Shown piece by piece: positions 33,458 through 43,435 of a stretch of 64,000 bases of DNA. Numbering within the stretch: position 1 is the first letter of the stretch; each line of letters opens with the position of its first letter. The stretch covers positions 62,001-126,000 of the forward strand of contig NZ_JACHXA010000004.1 of assembly GCF_014191775.1 (NCBI RefSeq). The letters are read 5' to 3'. The notes beneath the pieces are model-generated. The model did no database searches. It was not told the origin of the DNA and saw only the letters and a list, made by a program, of their open reading frames with translations. Source of the stretch: Limibacillus halophilus. Lineage in GTDB: Bacteria; Pseudomonadota; Alphaproteobacteria; Kiloniellales; CECT-8803. The translations under genes and the position numbers were made by a program.

Positions 33458-33679
33458 GTGCGAGCTGGACGACTGGGATTCCAGAAGTTGGTGTTGGCCA
33501 CCGAGCTTGCCGTGATTTTTGGCGGTCTTCTCGCTTTTGGAATTGGTCACTCTTGGATAGAGCAGCCGGAACTGGGGGATGCCCTGGATGAAATCGGAAC
33601 TCTCGCGAGCGGCCTGGCCGATGAGGGAGGCCGCTTGCTGAAAGAGCTGACGGCTGACGGTGATGATGCGGCGAATTAA
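33458..33679 (+). CDS. Small single-pass membrane protein, unknown function
   Basis: 73 aa starting with GTG, behind AAGGGG at a 7-nt spacing. One hydrophobic segment (LVLATELAVIFGGLLAFGIG, about residues 11-30) is followed by an acidic helix (LGDALDEIGTLASGLADEGG). It lies 68 bp before the type I ABC exporter gene and in the same direction, so it may be co-transcribed. No known type I secretion component of this size is recognised. Confidence 0.55.
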   Translation: MRAGRLGFQKLVLATELAVIFGGLLAFGIGHSWIEQPELGDALDEIGTLASGLADEGGRLLKELTADGDDAAN

Positions 33680-33747
33680 GCAGGCGCCTCGACTGCAAAA
33701 TGACACGTTACGCTGTAACTTGATGTGAGAGAGATGGAACATTCCGT

Positions 33748-35913
33748 ATGGATCAGGCCGACGTATTGAAAGCTATTGGGGCAGATGCTGATAGGAATGT
33801 AGCCGGCCAAAGCGCCGATAGTCCGGTCATGAGTGCCGGCATCGCTCTTTCCAAGCTTGCCGGTCGGCCGGTTTCGCCCTTGCAATTGCGTCATCATATG
33901 GGTGAGCGCAACGATTTGGAGAGCTTGGGCCGCAGCCTCAAGGCTATTGGGTTGCCTGCGAGTATCTCGCGGGCCCGCAAGCTTCAAGCGATAGCGCCTA
34001 GGCACTTTCCCTGTTTGCTCGAACAGCAAGACGGCAAGGCTTCGGTTCTCCTGCGTTTCATTACCCGCACACGGGTTCAAATTTGGAATCCAGAATCGCG
34101 AATGGCCGAGGTTGTCGAATGTGACGAACTTGCCAAGTCGTTCACCGGCCGCTTTCTGGTGGTTGGTGGAGCAGGCGAGGCGGGTAACCGTTTTGAACTG
34201 GCGGCATCGGCCAGCCGCCGTGGCTGGTTCTGGCAAACGCTCAGATCATTCTGGCCGGTTTACGGCCACGTCATTATCGTCTCTTTCCTAATCAATTGCT
34301 TCGCACTGTCGATCCCGCTTTTCGTTATGAACGTTTATGATCGGGTCGTGCCAAACCAAGCTATTGCGAGCTTATGGGCGCTTGCAATAGGCGTCATTCT
34401 GGCGTTGTCATTCGATTTCCTGTTCCGCAATTTGCGCAGTTATTTCATCGATCACGCAGGGCGCACGGCCGATAGCGTGATTGGATCCCGTCTAATGGGC
34501 CAGCTCTTATCGCTGCGGCTGAAAGAGCGCCTCGGACAGGTCGGAACTTTCGCCAACTCCTTGCGGGAATACGAGAACATTCGCGAGTTCTTCTCTTCCA
34601 GCACGATCAGCGTGCTGGTCGATCTGCCATTCGTGCTGTTGTTCATTCTGGTTATATATCTGATCTCGGGTCCCTTGGCTTTCGTGCCTCTGGCGGCACT
34701 TCCTTTGGTTCTGTTGTTCTCGCTTTTACTCCGGATCCCGATGCGCAGGTTGACGGAGCGGAACCTGCAGGACGCCGGCACGCAGCACGGCGTCATTGTC
34801 GAGGTGACGGCCGGGTTGGAGACCATTAAGTCGAGCGGCGCCGAAAGCCTGTTCATGGATCGTTGGGATCGTGCCATCGAACGAAGCTCCGAGACCTCGC
34901 GGCAACTACGTTTCTACTACACTGTTTCAACGGCCTTTACGCAGTTTTCGGTGCAGATGGCGACGGTTGTCATCATCGTCTGGGGCGTCTATCTGATCAA
35001 AGACAATCAAGTCTCCGTCGGTGCTCTGGTCGCCGCTACCATTCTGACCGGTCGGTCGCTGGCCCCGCTTGGCATGATGTCGAACATGCTGTTGCGGCTT
35101 CAGCAGTCACTGTCTTCCTTGAAGCGGCTGAATGCCTTCATGAAATTGGAATTTGAAGATTACGGCGCCGGGCGCCTTTCATCGATCCTGGAAGAAGGCG
35201 GGTTGGACATGCGCCAGGTCGTCTTCAGTTATCCCGACGCCAAGCGTCAGGCGCTCAATGGCGTGAGTTGCCGCATCCGCCCGGGCGAGAAGGTCGCAAT
35301 ATTGGGGCGCATCGGTTCAGGCAAGAGTACGGTTGCTCGGATGATGGTCGGCCTTTATGACCCCGAAGAGGGCAGCATCTCGCTCAACGGCATCGATCTG
35401 GCGCAGTACAACCCCGCGGACTTGCGGCGCTATGTCGGCTATGTCGGGCAGGAGAATTTTCTCTTCTCCGGATCGATCAGAGAAAACATTGGGATTGGCG
35501 CACCGCTTGCAGATGAGGAAGCGATCCACCGGGCGGCGGATGTCTCCGGTGTCTCCGAGTTTGTGCGGCAGTTCCCTGACGGTTACGAAACCCCGGTGGG
35601 CGAGCGCGGCGCCTCCTTGTCCGGCGGACAACGGCAAACGATTGCGCTAGCGAGGGCACTGGTGCTCGATCCGTCGATTCTCATACTCGATGAACCGACG
35701 AGCCAAATGGATCAAGGTTCGGAGGCTCGGTTGCGTGAGCGGTTGACCGAGTACACCAAGGACAAGACACTTATCATCATAACCCATCGCACTTCGTTGC
35801 TTTCACTGGTGGACAGACTGATCGTCATCGACGCGGGTCGTATCGTGGCGGACGGACCGAAAGAAAAGGTTTTACAAGACCTGAACCAGGGAAAAGTGAA
35901 GGCGGCGGAGTAG
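33748..35913 (+). CDS. Type I secretion ABC exporter with degenerate C39 domain (LapB-like)
   Basis: 721 aa. Residues about 25-145 form a C39-peptidase-like domain without the catalytic cysteine, as in exporters of uncleaved RTX proteins. A six-helix ABC membrane domain follows (about 165-450). The ATPase has Walker A GRIGSGKST near 519-527, signature LSGGQRQTIALARAL and Walker B SILILDEPTSQMD. It powers export of the adhesin through HlyD and TolC partners. The HlyD gene follows 12 bp later. Confidence 0.93.
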   Translation: MDQADVLKAIGADADRNVAGQSADSPVMSAGIALSKLAGRPVSPLQLRHHMGERNDLESLGRSLKAIGLPASISRARKLQAIAPRHFPCLLEQQDGKASVLLRFITRTRVQIWNPESRMAEVVECDELAKSFTGRFLVVGGAGEAGNRFELAASASRRGWFWQTLRSFWPVYGHVIIVSFLINCFALSIPLFVMNVYDRVVPNQAIASLWALAIGVILALSFDFLFRNLRSYFIDHAGRTADSVIGSRLMGQLLSLRLKERLGQVGTFANSLREYENIREFFSSSTISVLVDLPFVLLFILVIYLISGPLAFVPLAALPLVLLFSLLLRIPMRRLTERNLQDAGTQHGVIVEVTAGLETIKSSGAESLFMDRWDRAIERSSETSRQLRFYYTVSTAFTQFSVQMATVVIIVWGVYLIKDNQVSVGALVAATILTGRSLAPLGMMSNMLLRLQQSLSSLKRLNAFMKLEFEDYGAGRLSSILEEGGLDMRQVVFSYPDAKRQALNGVSCRIRPGEKVAILGRIGSGKSTVARMMVGLYDPEEGSISLNGIDLAQYNPADLRRYVGYVGQENFLFSGSIRENIGIGAPLADEEAIHRAADVSGVSEFVRQFPDGYETPVGERGASLSGGQRQTIALARALVLDPSILILDEPTSQMDQGSEARLRERLTEYTKDKTLIIITHRTSLLSLVDRLIVIDAGRIVADGPKEKVLQDLNQGKVKAAE

Positions 35914-35925
35914 GGAAGCCAAAGC

Positions 35926-37254
35926 ATGACACGCGGGCATGAAGCCGACGAATTGATCGACCTAGCCTTGATGGAGGAGCGCGCCGCCCGCTCGGGAAGC
36001 CGCTTTGCCTACATCCTGAGTCTGCTGACGGTTGCAGCACTGGTTACATTCTTTGTTTGGGCGGATAGGGCCGTTCTCGAAGAGGTCACGCGGGGTACTG
36101 CGACGGTTATTCCTTCGAGCCGCACCCAAGTGATCCAAAATCTCGAAGGCGGCATTATCGACGGACTACACGTGTCGGAAGGCGATATCGTGTCACCCGG
36201 CGATCTGTTGGTGACGATACGTAACGAGATAGCGCAGAGCGCCTTTGCCAATGCCTACACGCGATACTACAGCCTACTTGCTTCCACGGCGCGGCTGGAG
36301 GCTGAGGTGTCGGGTAAGGAAGCACCCACTTTTCCCAAAGAGGTAATTGCCGAGGCACCGGAGATGGTTGCCCAGGAACTGCGTCTCTTCAACGCCCGTC
36401 AGGATCAGTTGAACGCCGGCTTGCAAGTGCTGCAAACAGCAGCTGACTCGGTGGATCGCGAGATCATTGAGTTGAAGGCCAGGCATGATGCCGTTACGGC
36501 GACCCTTTCGCCGGCCCGTCGTGAACTATCCATGCTGCGCCCTCTTGCCAGCCGGGGAATCGTCTCCCAAGTCGATGTGCTGAGGCTCGAGAAAGAAGTC
36601 GCCTCCCTGTCAGGAGAAGCGACGACCGTTGAGCGCTCCATCGAACGGGCCGAGAGCAATGCCAAAGAAGCGCGAGAACGGGTGGTAGAAGCCGTTTTGG
36701 GCTTCAGGAGCGATGCCTTGGCCCAACTCAATGAGCAGCGTGTCGATTTGAAGTCTATTGCGTCTCAGATCAATGCTGAGCAGGACCGGGTACAGCGGAC
36801 CGAGGTACGTGCACCCGTTCGTGGCACCATCAAGCAGCTCTATAAGACTACGTTGGGTGGCGTTGTTCGTCCTGGTGAGACGATCATGGAGATTGTTCCG
36901 CTCGACGATACTCTGTTGGTCGAGGCGGAAATCACGCCGAAGGATATCGCGTTCCTTCACCCCGAACAAAATGCGGCCGTCAAAATGACGGCGTATGATT
37001 TTTCCGTCTATGGCGGATTGGTTGGCACCGTAGAGCGAATCAGTGCCGACACGATTGTCGATCAGGAAGGTAGAAGTTTCTTTAAAGTCTATGTACGCAC
37101 CAACAAGAACTACCTCGAGAAAGACGGCGAGGTCTTGCCAATAATACCGGGAATGACGGCTCAGGTGGATATCCTAACCGGCCGGAAGTCGGTCTTAGAG
37201 TACCTCAGCAATCCAATCGTGAATTGGAGAGAGGACGCATTGCGGGAACGGTAA
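35926..37254 (+). CDS. HlyD-family periplasmic adaptor (LapC-like)
   Basis: 442 aa with a short cytoplasmic N-terminus, one membrane segment (about 27-46, ILSLLTVAALVTFFVWA), a lipoyl-type half-motif (VIQNLEGGIIDGLHVSEGDIV), a long coiled coil (about 130-300) and the closing RAPVRGTIKQLYKTTLGGVVRPGETIMEIVP, given here as RAPVRGTI and GGVVRPGETIMEIVP. It ends with the conserved GMTAQVDILTGRKSVLEYL. It bridges the ABC exporter and TolC. A terminator follows. Confidence 0.93.
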   Translation: MTRGHEADELIDLALMEERAARSGSRFAYILSLLTVAALVTFFVWADRAVLEEVTRGTATVIPSSRTQVIQNLEGGIIDGLHVSEGDIVSPGDLLVTIRNEIAQSAFANAYTRYYSLLASTARLEAEVSGKEAPTFPKEVIAEAPEMVAQELRLFNARQDQLNAGLQVLQTAADSVDREIIELKARHDAVTATLSPARRELSMLRPLASRGIVSQVDVLRLEKEVASLSGEATTVERSIERAESNAKEARERVVEAVLGFRSDALAQLNEQRVDLKSIASQINAEQDRVQRTEVRAPVRGTIKQLYKTTLGGVVRPGETIMEIVPLDDTLLVEAEITPKDIAFLHPEQNAAVKMTAYDFSVYGGLVGTVERISADTIVDQEGRSFFKVYVRTNKNYLEKDGEVLPIIPGMTAQVDILTGRKSVLEYLSNPIVNWREDALRER

Positions 37255-37285
37255 ATCCATATAGCTACCCACGACAAAACAAAAT

Positions 37286-37310
37286 AGGCGCCATTTCGGC
37301 GCCTTTTTTA
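37286..37310 (+). terminator. Rho-independent terminator after the HlyD gene
   Basis: GGCGCC (37287-37292) and GGCGCC (37298-37303) around ATTTC, followed by a run of six Ts. It separates the exporter transcript from the protease gene, which must therefore have its own promoter in the AT-rich stretch 37311-37459. Confidence 0.85.
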
Positions 37311-37459
37311 TGAGTAACATATAAAAATTTAATAAAATAAGTCTATAGTTATAGTATAAGTGTATTACAAATCTAACTATTAACGGCGATTTAACATCGT
37401 ATTACTAAGGTTCATCTGCTTACGCCAAATGCGGCGTCTTCAGTACGAAGGAAAAGCAG

Positions 37460-38137
37460 ATGAATTCCGACCCGATATTTCACCCCTTCACGAAACAATT
37501 TCTGAGAATTCCGTCTTTCTGCCTGGCGGTAATATTCCTTTTGGCTATGACGGTCGATACCATGGCTGCTTCCAACTCGATCGCCGGCGCGGCATCCTTT
37601 CGACATGCTGCGCTAGGGAATCTCGTCAGCTTGTCGACGGATATGGTGCCGAAATGGAGCCGGGTAAGAACGGACCTGAAATCGGTCGGGAGAGGACGCG
37701 TAGCGCTCGCTCGGTCGCAGCACACGCGCTCGTGGAGCAGATGGGGGCATCTCGTCGAGAGAAAGAAAGCCGTCACCCTTGGGGCGTTGGCAGAAGGTAT
37801 TCATCGCCGACTGCAAAAGGTGGCGTATCGAGAAGATGGCGACGGTGATGTTTGGCAAACACCGGAGGAAACGCTAGCCGCAATGGCGGGCGACTGTGAA
37901 GACCAAGCAATCTTGGGTCTCTCGCTAGCTTTGGCCGCGGGAGTGCCACCTTCAGAAGTCGGCTTGGCCATTGGTTATGACAAATACGGTCGAGCACACG
38001 CCATTCTCGCGATTTTCGATGGAGACCGCGTCCTTGCGGTCGATATCAACGAGCCGAAGGTGCAGGAAATCGAAGCGAGTGGGTTCCAGGCGCGCATGGT
38101 GACGTTTGTCGATCAGGTCTGGATCACGCGAAATTGA
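37460..38137 (+). CDS. LapG-like periplasmic transglutaminase-type cysteine protease
   Basis: 225 aa, BTLCP family (bacterial transglutaminase-like cysteine proteinase). A signal peptide covers about residues 15-37. The triad is visible: C146 in AGDCEDQAILGLSLAL, H180 in GRAHAILAI and D195 in LAVDIN. The acidic E147/D148 next to the cysteine match the calcium-dependent LapG type. In Pseudomonas, LapG cuts the N-terminus of the LapA adhesin to release it. Start and AAGGA Shine-Dalgarno are clear. It has its own transcript after a terminator. The adhesin at 29.2 kb with its PAAG motifs is the natural target; this is inferred. Confidence 0.87.
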   Translation: MNSDPIFHPFTKQFLRIPSFCLAVIFLLAMTVDTMAASNSIAGAASFRHAALGNLVSLSTDMVPKWSRVRTDLKSVGRGRVALARSQHTRSWSRWGHLVERKKAVTLGALAEGIHRRLQKVAYREDGDGDVWQTPEETLAAMAGDCEDQAILGLSLALAAGVPPSEVGLAIGYDKYGRAHAILAIFDGDRVLAVDINEPKVQEIEASGFQARMVTFVDQVWITRN

Positions 38138-38361
38138 TGAATCCGACCGGCGCCAGTGATCGGCTACTCTAAAATCGCTACACAGTTATAAAAATTCTAA
38201 TTTGGCGGCATTTTTTTTGATTGATTGTTCAATTTTCGTCCTGCACCTACTTTTATTCGATCGAAAGCTGATTTAAACTCGCACTCTCAAAAAGGCGAAT
38301 TGCGTCCGGCAGTGTGCTGGCAAAGCATTTTGACCAATAAAAATGTCAGGGAGTGTCATCA

Positions 38362-39945
38362 GTGAAATATCTTGAAAAGCTAACGCAGCAACTTGCGCAG
38401 GGACGCATCGGTCGGCGCGAGTTTTTACAGGGTGCCACCGCACTAGGTGTGAGCGCGACAGTTGCTACCTCGATGGCCGGGAAAGCGCTTGCGGCTCCAA
38501 AGCGTGGCGGGCGTTTCCGCTATGGTGTGGCGCATGGCTCGACAACCAACCAGTTGGATCCGGCACTCTACCTCGACGGTTGGGATTTGGGGATGGACTA
38601 CACCATCCATAACCACGTCGGTGAGATGAAGGCGGATGGCAGCCTCGTTCCAGAGGCGATCGAGTCCTGGGAAGCCTCGGATGACGCTCAGAAATGGGTC
38701 TTCAATATTCGCAAGGGAATGGAGTTCCACGACGGCAAGACCTTCGATGCCGATGATATGGTCGCGTCCATTGCCCACCACCGCGGGGAAGACAGTAAGT
38801 CGCCGGCAAAGTCGCTGCTTGAGCAGATTACTTCAATCAAGGCCGACGGCAAGAACCAGGTGGTTGTCGAACTTGCTGCTGGTAATGCCGACTTCCCCTT
38901 TGTTATGAGCGATTACCACATCGCCATGCTGCCGTCGAAGGATGGCGTCGCCGACGCTACGTCCGGTAACGGCCTTGGGCCCTATGTCCTCAAAGAGTTC
39001 GAGCCTGGCGTGCGCGCGTCTTTCACGCGCAACCCGAACTATCACAAGTCAGATGCGGCCTATTTCGATGAGATCGAGATGCTGGCGATCATTGACGTAA
39101 CGGCTCGCACCAACGCACTCACATCCGGTGAGGTGGATGCTATCGACCGCGTCGATCTTCAGACCGTTCATTTGCTAGGCCGAACGCCTGGCGTGAAGAT
39201 CGAAGAAACGGTTGGGTTCAGGCACTATGTGTTCCCAATGCGTGCCGATACTGCGCCTTACGATGACAACAATGTACGGATGGCGTTGAAACATGCCATC
39301 AATCGTCAAGAGATCGTCGATAAGATTCTGCTGGGCCACGGCATCGCGGGTAACGATCACCCGATCTCCCCGTCACTGAAGTTCCATGCAGCCGATCTTG
39401 AGCCTCGTACCTATGATATCGACAAGGCAAAGTTCTATTTGAAGCAGGCCGGACTTTCGAACATCAAGGTTCAGCTCAGCGCTGCCGACGCCGCCTATGC
39501 GGGAGCCGTCGATGCCGCCGTGCTCTTCAAAGAGCATGCCGCGCCGGCCGGCATCGATATCGAAGTTATTCGCGAACCCAACGACGGATACTGGTCCAAC
39601 GTTTGGATGAACAAGCCCTTCTGCGCGTCTTATTGGGGTGGGCGTCCGACGGTCGACTTCATGTTCAGCACCGCTTATGCCGCCGAAGCACCTTGGAACG
39701 ATAGCTTCTGGAAACATGATCGCTTCAACGATCTGCTGATCAAGGCGCGTGCTGAAATCGACGACAAGAAGCGTGGCGAGATGTACTTCGAGATGCAGAA
39801 GATTCTGCGTGACGAAGGCAGTGTCATCGTCCCGATGTTTGCGAACTATGTCTTCGCTGTATCCGACAAGCTCGGATACAACAAGATGGCCGGTAACTTC
39901 GAGATGGATGGCTCGAAGTACGCCGAACGTTGGTGGTTCGCATAA
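38362..39945 (+). CDS. ABC transporter substrate-binding protein (peptide/opine type, family 5)
   Basis: 527 aa with a twin-arginine-like leader (GRIGRREFLQGATALGVSAT, residues about 14-33). The SBP_bac_5 fold is shown by DPALYLDGWDLGMDY, GLGPYVLKEFEPGVRASFTRN (given in part) and the NVRMALKHAINRQEIV segment. GTG at 38362 is preferred because GGGAG lies 8 nt upstream; GTG at 38353 is the alternative. It heads a five-component operon with two permeases and a double ATPase. The ligand may be a di- or oligopeptide, but related proteins bind nickel, opines or sugars. Confidence 0.9.
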   Translation: MKYLEKLTQQLAQGRIGRREFLQGATALGVSATVATSMAGKALAAPKRGGRFRYGVAHGSTTNQLDPALYLDGWDLGMDYTIHNHVGEMKADGSLVPEAIESWEASDDAQKWVFNIRKGMEFHDGKTFDADDMVASIAHHRGEDSKSPAKSLLEQITSIKADGKNQVVVELAAGNADFPFVMSDYHIAMLPSKDGVADATSGNGLGPYVLKEFEPGVRASFTRNPNYHKSDAAYFDEIEMLAIIDVTARTNALTSGEVDAIDRVDLQTVHLLGRTPGVKIEETVGFRHYVFPMRADTAPYDDNNVRMALKHAINRQEIVDKILLGHGIAGNDHPISPSLKFHAADLEPRTYDIDKAKFYLKQAGLSNIKVQLSAADAAYAGAVDAAVLFKEHAAPAGIDIEVIREPNDGYWSNVWMNKPFCASYWGGRPTVDFMFSTAYAAEAPWNDSFWKHDRFNDLLIKARAEIDDKKRGEMYFEMQKILRDEGSVIVPMFANYVFAVSDKLGYNKMAGNFEMDGSKYAERWWFA

Positions 39946-39967
39946 GCATTCATCGTAGGGTATTCAG

Positions 39968-40927
39968 ATGAATGCGTTGATCAAACTGGTGGCCCAGCGC
40001 TTGGCGCTGGGCCTCCTGATCCTCTTCATCGTATCCGCAGCCATTGCATTCGTGGTTGAACTCCTGCCGGGTGATACCTGTCAGGAACTCATGGGGCAGG
40101 GGGCGACGCCGGATACCTTGCAAGTGTGCCGTCAAGAGATGGGGTTGGATAAACCACCTCACGAGCGCTACCTCAGTTGGCTGGGGGGTATGCTGACCGG
40201 CGATATGGGCAAAACACTGTCGACCGGGCGAGAGATTTCCGAATTGATTGGCTCTCGTATTGGAAACACGCTGTTCCTAGCCGGGTTTGCGGCAATTATG
40301 GCGGTTCCGCTTTCCCTGATTCTCGGCATGTTGGCAGCGCTCTATCGAAACTCTCTTTTTGACAGAGCAATCAACGTTCTGACGCTATCGTCGATCTCTT
40401 TCCCGGAGTTCTTCGTGGCATACCTGTTGATTTACTTCTTTGCGAGTAAGTGGGGTATTTTTCCGGGTATCTCGAACGTCTCAAGTCCGGGCCTTAGCCT
40501 GGCCGAGAAGGTGTACCGCACCCTGCTGCCGGCCATCACCCTTACTTTGGTCGTAACGGCGCACATGATGCGCATGACACGTGCTTCCATCATCAACCTG
40601 TTGGCCAGCAGTTACATCGAGATGGCACACCTGAAGGGGATCAAGCGCAGTCGCGTCATTTTCAAGCATGCCTTGCCCAACGCCTTGGCGCCGATCATCA
40701 ACGTGGTGGCATTGAACCTGGCTTATCTCATCGTTGGCGTCGTGGTGGTCGAGGTTGTTTTCGTTTACCCCGGTCTGGGGCAATTGTTGGTAGACGCCGT
40801 TTCCAAGCGTGACATGCCCATGGTCCAGGCGGGCAGCATGATTTTTGCCGCGGTATATATCCTGCTGAACTTAACGGCGGATATCCTGGCCATCGTAACC
40901 AATCCACGCCTTCTGCACCCGAGATAA
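39968..40927 (+). CDS. ABC transporter permease (DppB/OppB type)
   Basis: 319 aa with six membrane segments. The conserved periplasmic start (LPGDTCQELMGQ, then GLDKPPHERYLSWL) and the EAA loop SYIEMAHLKGIKRSRVIFKH are those of DppB-like permeases. VVVEVVFVYPGLGQLLVDAV is the typical closing region. It follows the binding protein by 22 bp and precedes the second permease by 13 bp. Confidence 0.92.
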   Translation: MNALIKLVAQRLALGLLILFIVSAAIAFVVELLPGDTCQELMGQGATPDTLQVCRQEMGLDKPPHERYLSWLGGMLTGDMGKTLSTGREISELIGSRIGNTLFLAGFAAIMAVPLSLILGMLAALYRNSLFDRAINVLTLSSISFPEFFVAYLLIYFFASKWGIFPGISNVSSPGLSLAEKVYRTLLPAITLTLVVTAHMMRMTRASIINLLASSYIEMAHLKGIKRSRVIFKHALPNALAPIINVVALNLAYLIVGVVVVEVVFVYPGLGQLLVDAVSKRDMPMVQAGSMIFAAVYILLNLTADILAIVTNPRLLHPR

Positions 40928-40940
40928 GGAGGCCTGGGGA

Positions 40941-41771
40941 ATGTTCAGCACCATTTTAAAAGAGATCATCAAAGCCCCGCTGTCCGCCAAGTTTGGCCTC
41001 CTGATTATTCTTAGTTACGGCTTCGTGGCGATTTTCGCGCCCGTCATAGCGCCTTATGGTGAGCGTGAAATCGTCGGGTCGCAGTTCATGCAATGGGAAG
41101 GAGACTTTGTTCTCGGGACCGACAACCTGGGCAGAGATATGCTGTCACGGGTAATCTACGGTGCCAGGAATACGGTCGGAATTGCGCTTGCCGCAACTGT
41201 TTTGACCTTTCTGATCGGTGGCTTGACCGGCATGTTGGCCGCAGCTCTTGGCGGTTGGTTCGACTTGGTATTTTCACGCATCGTCGATGCAATTATGGCG
41301 ATCCCGACACTGATCTCTGCATTGATGCTGCTGACGGTGTTTGGCACGGCGATCCCGGTTCTGATCATTGTCATTGCCGTCCTTGATTCGACGCGCGTAT
41401 TTCGTTTGGCGCGCGCCGTCGGCGTCAACATTACGGTTATGGAATATGTTGAAGCCGCACGATTGCGTGGCGAAGGCTTGGTTTGGATTATTCGCCGCGA
41501 GTTGTTGCCAAACGCCATGGCGCCGTTGGTCGCGGAATTTGGTCTGCGCTTCTGTTTCGTCTTTCTCACAATCTCGGCCCTGTCGTTCCTCGGCTTGGGC
41601 ATTCAGCCGCCGACGGCGGATTGGGGGTCGATGGTGCGCGAGACCGCAACGCTTATCTCCTTTGGCGACCCGACGCCTTTGATTCCAGCGGGTGCGATTG
41701 GCCTTTTGACGGTTGGTGTGAATTTTGTTGTCGATTGGTTCCTCCATAAAACCAGCGGACTGAAGGATTGA
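40941..41771 (+). CDS. ABC transporter permease (DppC/OppC type)
   Basis: 276 aa with about six membrane segments. FVLGTDNLGRDMLSRVIYGARNTV gives the DppC hallmark (in part: LGTDNLGRDMLSR). The EAA loop is EYVEAARLRGEGLVWII, and SFLGLGIQPPTADWGSMV closes the family pattern. An AAGGAGG Shine-Dalgarno precedes the ATG. The stop TGA overlaps the ATG of the next gene. Confidence 0.92.
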   Translation: MFSTILKEIIKAPLSAKFGLLIILSYGFVAIFAPVIAPYGEREIVGSQFMQWEGDFVLGTDNLGRDMLSRVIYGARNTVGIALAATVLTFLIGGLTGMLAAALGGWFDLVFSRIVDAIMAIPTLISALMLLTVFGTAIPVLIIVIAVLDSTRVFRLARAVGVNITVMEYVEAARLRGEGLVWIIRRELLPNAMAPLVAEFGLRFCFVFLTISALSFLGLGIQPPTADWGSMVRETATLISFGDPTPLIPAGAIGLLTVGVNFVVDWFLHKTSGLKD

Positions 41772-43435
41772 TGCCGATGAGCGAGACAAAGGCAGCCGGT
41801 AGCGGTGGAAAAAAGGAGGTGCTACTGCGCATCCGTGGCCTTCGCATCGAGGGGCGGTCCGATGATATCTGGCACGAAATCGTTAAGGGCATTGATCTGA
41901 CTTTGCACCGCGGTGAGGTCCTCGGTTTGATTGGCGAATCAGGCGCAGGAAAATCGACCATCGGTCTGGCGGCTATGGGCTTCGCCCGCGACGGCTGTCG
42001 AATCTCCGGTGGCGAGATCCTCTTCGATGGCGTCGATCTGGCAAAAATTACGCGGGAGGAAAAAAGACGGTATCGGGGATCGCGCATTGCCTATGTCGCG
42101 CAGTCCGCCGCGGCCGCGTTCAACCCGGCCCATCGCTTGATCGACCAGTACGCTGAAGCGCCGGTCCAACACGGAATCCGCACCAAGCCGGAGGCGGAGG
42201 AAGAGGCCATCGATCTTTATCATCGTTTGCGGCTTCCCGAGCCGGAGAGCATTGGTTTCCGCTATCCCCATCAGGTATCGGGTGGGCAGTTACAGCGCGC
42301 GATGACGGCCATGGCGATGGCCTCGCGCCCAGACTTGATTATTTTTGATGAGCCGACGACTGCTCTTGATGTCACGACCCAGATCGAGGTGTTGGCCGCA
42401 ATCAAGGATGTCGTCCGTCAGTTTAACACGGCGGCTATTTATATTACCCACGACCTTGCTGTGGTGGCTCAGATGGCCGACCGGATCATGGTCCTGCGTT
42501 ATGGCGAACTGGTGGAAGAAAACGCCACCGGCGAGATGCTTGATGATCCACAGGAAGATTATACAAAATCGCTATGGGCAGTGCGTACCTTCCGCAAGGA
42601 GAACCCTGCGGAATCGGAAGGCAAGGTGCCAATCGTCAAGGTGGAAAATATCTCGGCCTCCTATGGGCCGGTGCAGGTCCTCCGGAATGTAAGTTTTGAA
42701 GTACACCGTGGGCAAACGGTCGCCGTGGTCGGTGAGTCGGGCAGCGGGAAATCTACGACGGCGCGGGTAATTACAGGGCTCTTGCCGCCGGATGAGGGAC
42801 GTATCCTCTTCAAGGGAACGGCCCTGCCGCCGCGTTACAAGCAGCGCAGTAAAGACCAACTGCGCCATGTCCAGATGATCTATCAAAGCGCCGACACCGC
42901 CGTTAATCCGAAGCATCGGATACGCGATATCATTGGTCGGCCACTGGAGTTCTATCTCGGTCTGAAAGGCCGCAAGAAAGACGAGCGCCTTCGCGAGCTT
43001 CTTTCCATGATTGAGCTAGAGCCGGGTGAGTACATTGATCGCTTGCCTGGCGAGCTGTCCGGTGGTCAGAAGCAACGGGTCTGCATTGCCCGTGCGTTAG
43101 CGGCCGAGCCTGAGTTGATTATCTGTGACGAGGTAACCTCCGCTTTGGACCAATTGGTTGCGGAGGGGATTTTGAGGCTCTTGGATCGGCTGCAATCCGA
43201 GTTCCATTTAGGGTACATGTTTATTACCCACGACCTTGCAACGGTTAAAGCCATCGCCGACGAGGTGGTGGTCATGTACCAGGGCGAGGTGGTCGAGCAC
43301 GGTCCGAAGGAAGATATCTTCAAGCCGCCCCACCATGAGTACACGGAACTGCTGTTATCGTCGGTGCCGGAGATGGAAGTTGGATGGTTGGAACGTGTGC
43401 TTGAGGACCGGACCATGGAATCGGCCGGGAACTAA
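41771..43435 (+). CDS. Double ABC ATPase (DppD-DppF fusion)
   Basis: About 554 aa containing two complete ABC domains. The first has Walker [10 protein letters not shown] (about 55-63), signature [15 protein letters not shown] and FDEPTTALD. The second has [12 protein letters not shown] (about 320-331), signature [15 protein letters not shown] and CDEVTSALD, a slight departure from the usual DEPxSALD. Fusions of the two ATPases are common in peptide importers. ATG at 41771 overlaps the permease stop; ATG at 41777 is an alternative. Its 3' end overlaps the convergent esterase by 4 bp. Confidence 0.93.
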   Translation: MPMSETKAAGSGGKKEVLLRIRGLRIEGRSDDIWHEIVKGIDLTLHRGEVLGLIGESGAGKSTIGLAAMGFARDGCRISGGEILFDGVDLAKITREEKRRYRGSRIAYVAQSAAAAFNPAHRLIDQYAEAPVQHGIRTKPEAEEEAIDLYHRLRLPEPESIGFRYPHQVSGGQLQRAMTAMAMASRPDLIIFDEPTTALDVTTQIEVLAAIKDVVRQFNTAAIYITHDLAVVAQMADRIMVLRYGELVEENATGEMLDDPQEDYTKSLWAVRTFRKENPAESEGKVPIVKVENISASYGPVQVLRNVSFEVHRGQTVAVVGESGSGKSTTARVITGLLPPDEGRILFKGTALPPRYKQRSKDQLRHVQMIYQSADTAVNPKHRIRDIIGRPLEFYLGLKGRKKDERLRELLSMIELEPGEYIDRLPGELSGGQKQRVCIARALAAEPELIICDEVTSALDQLVAEGILRLLDRLQSEFHLGYMFITHDLATVKAIADEVVVMYQGEVVEHGPKEDIFKPPHHEYTELLLSSVPEMEVGWLERVLEDRTMESAGN

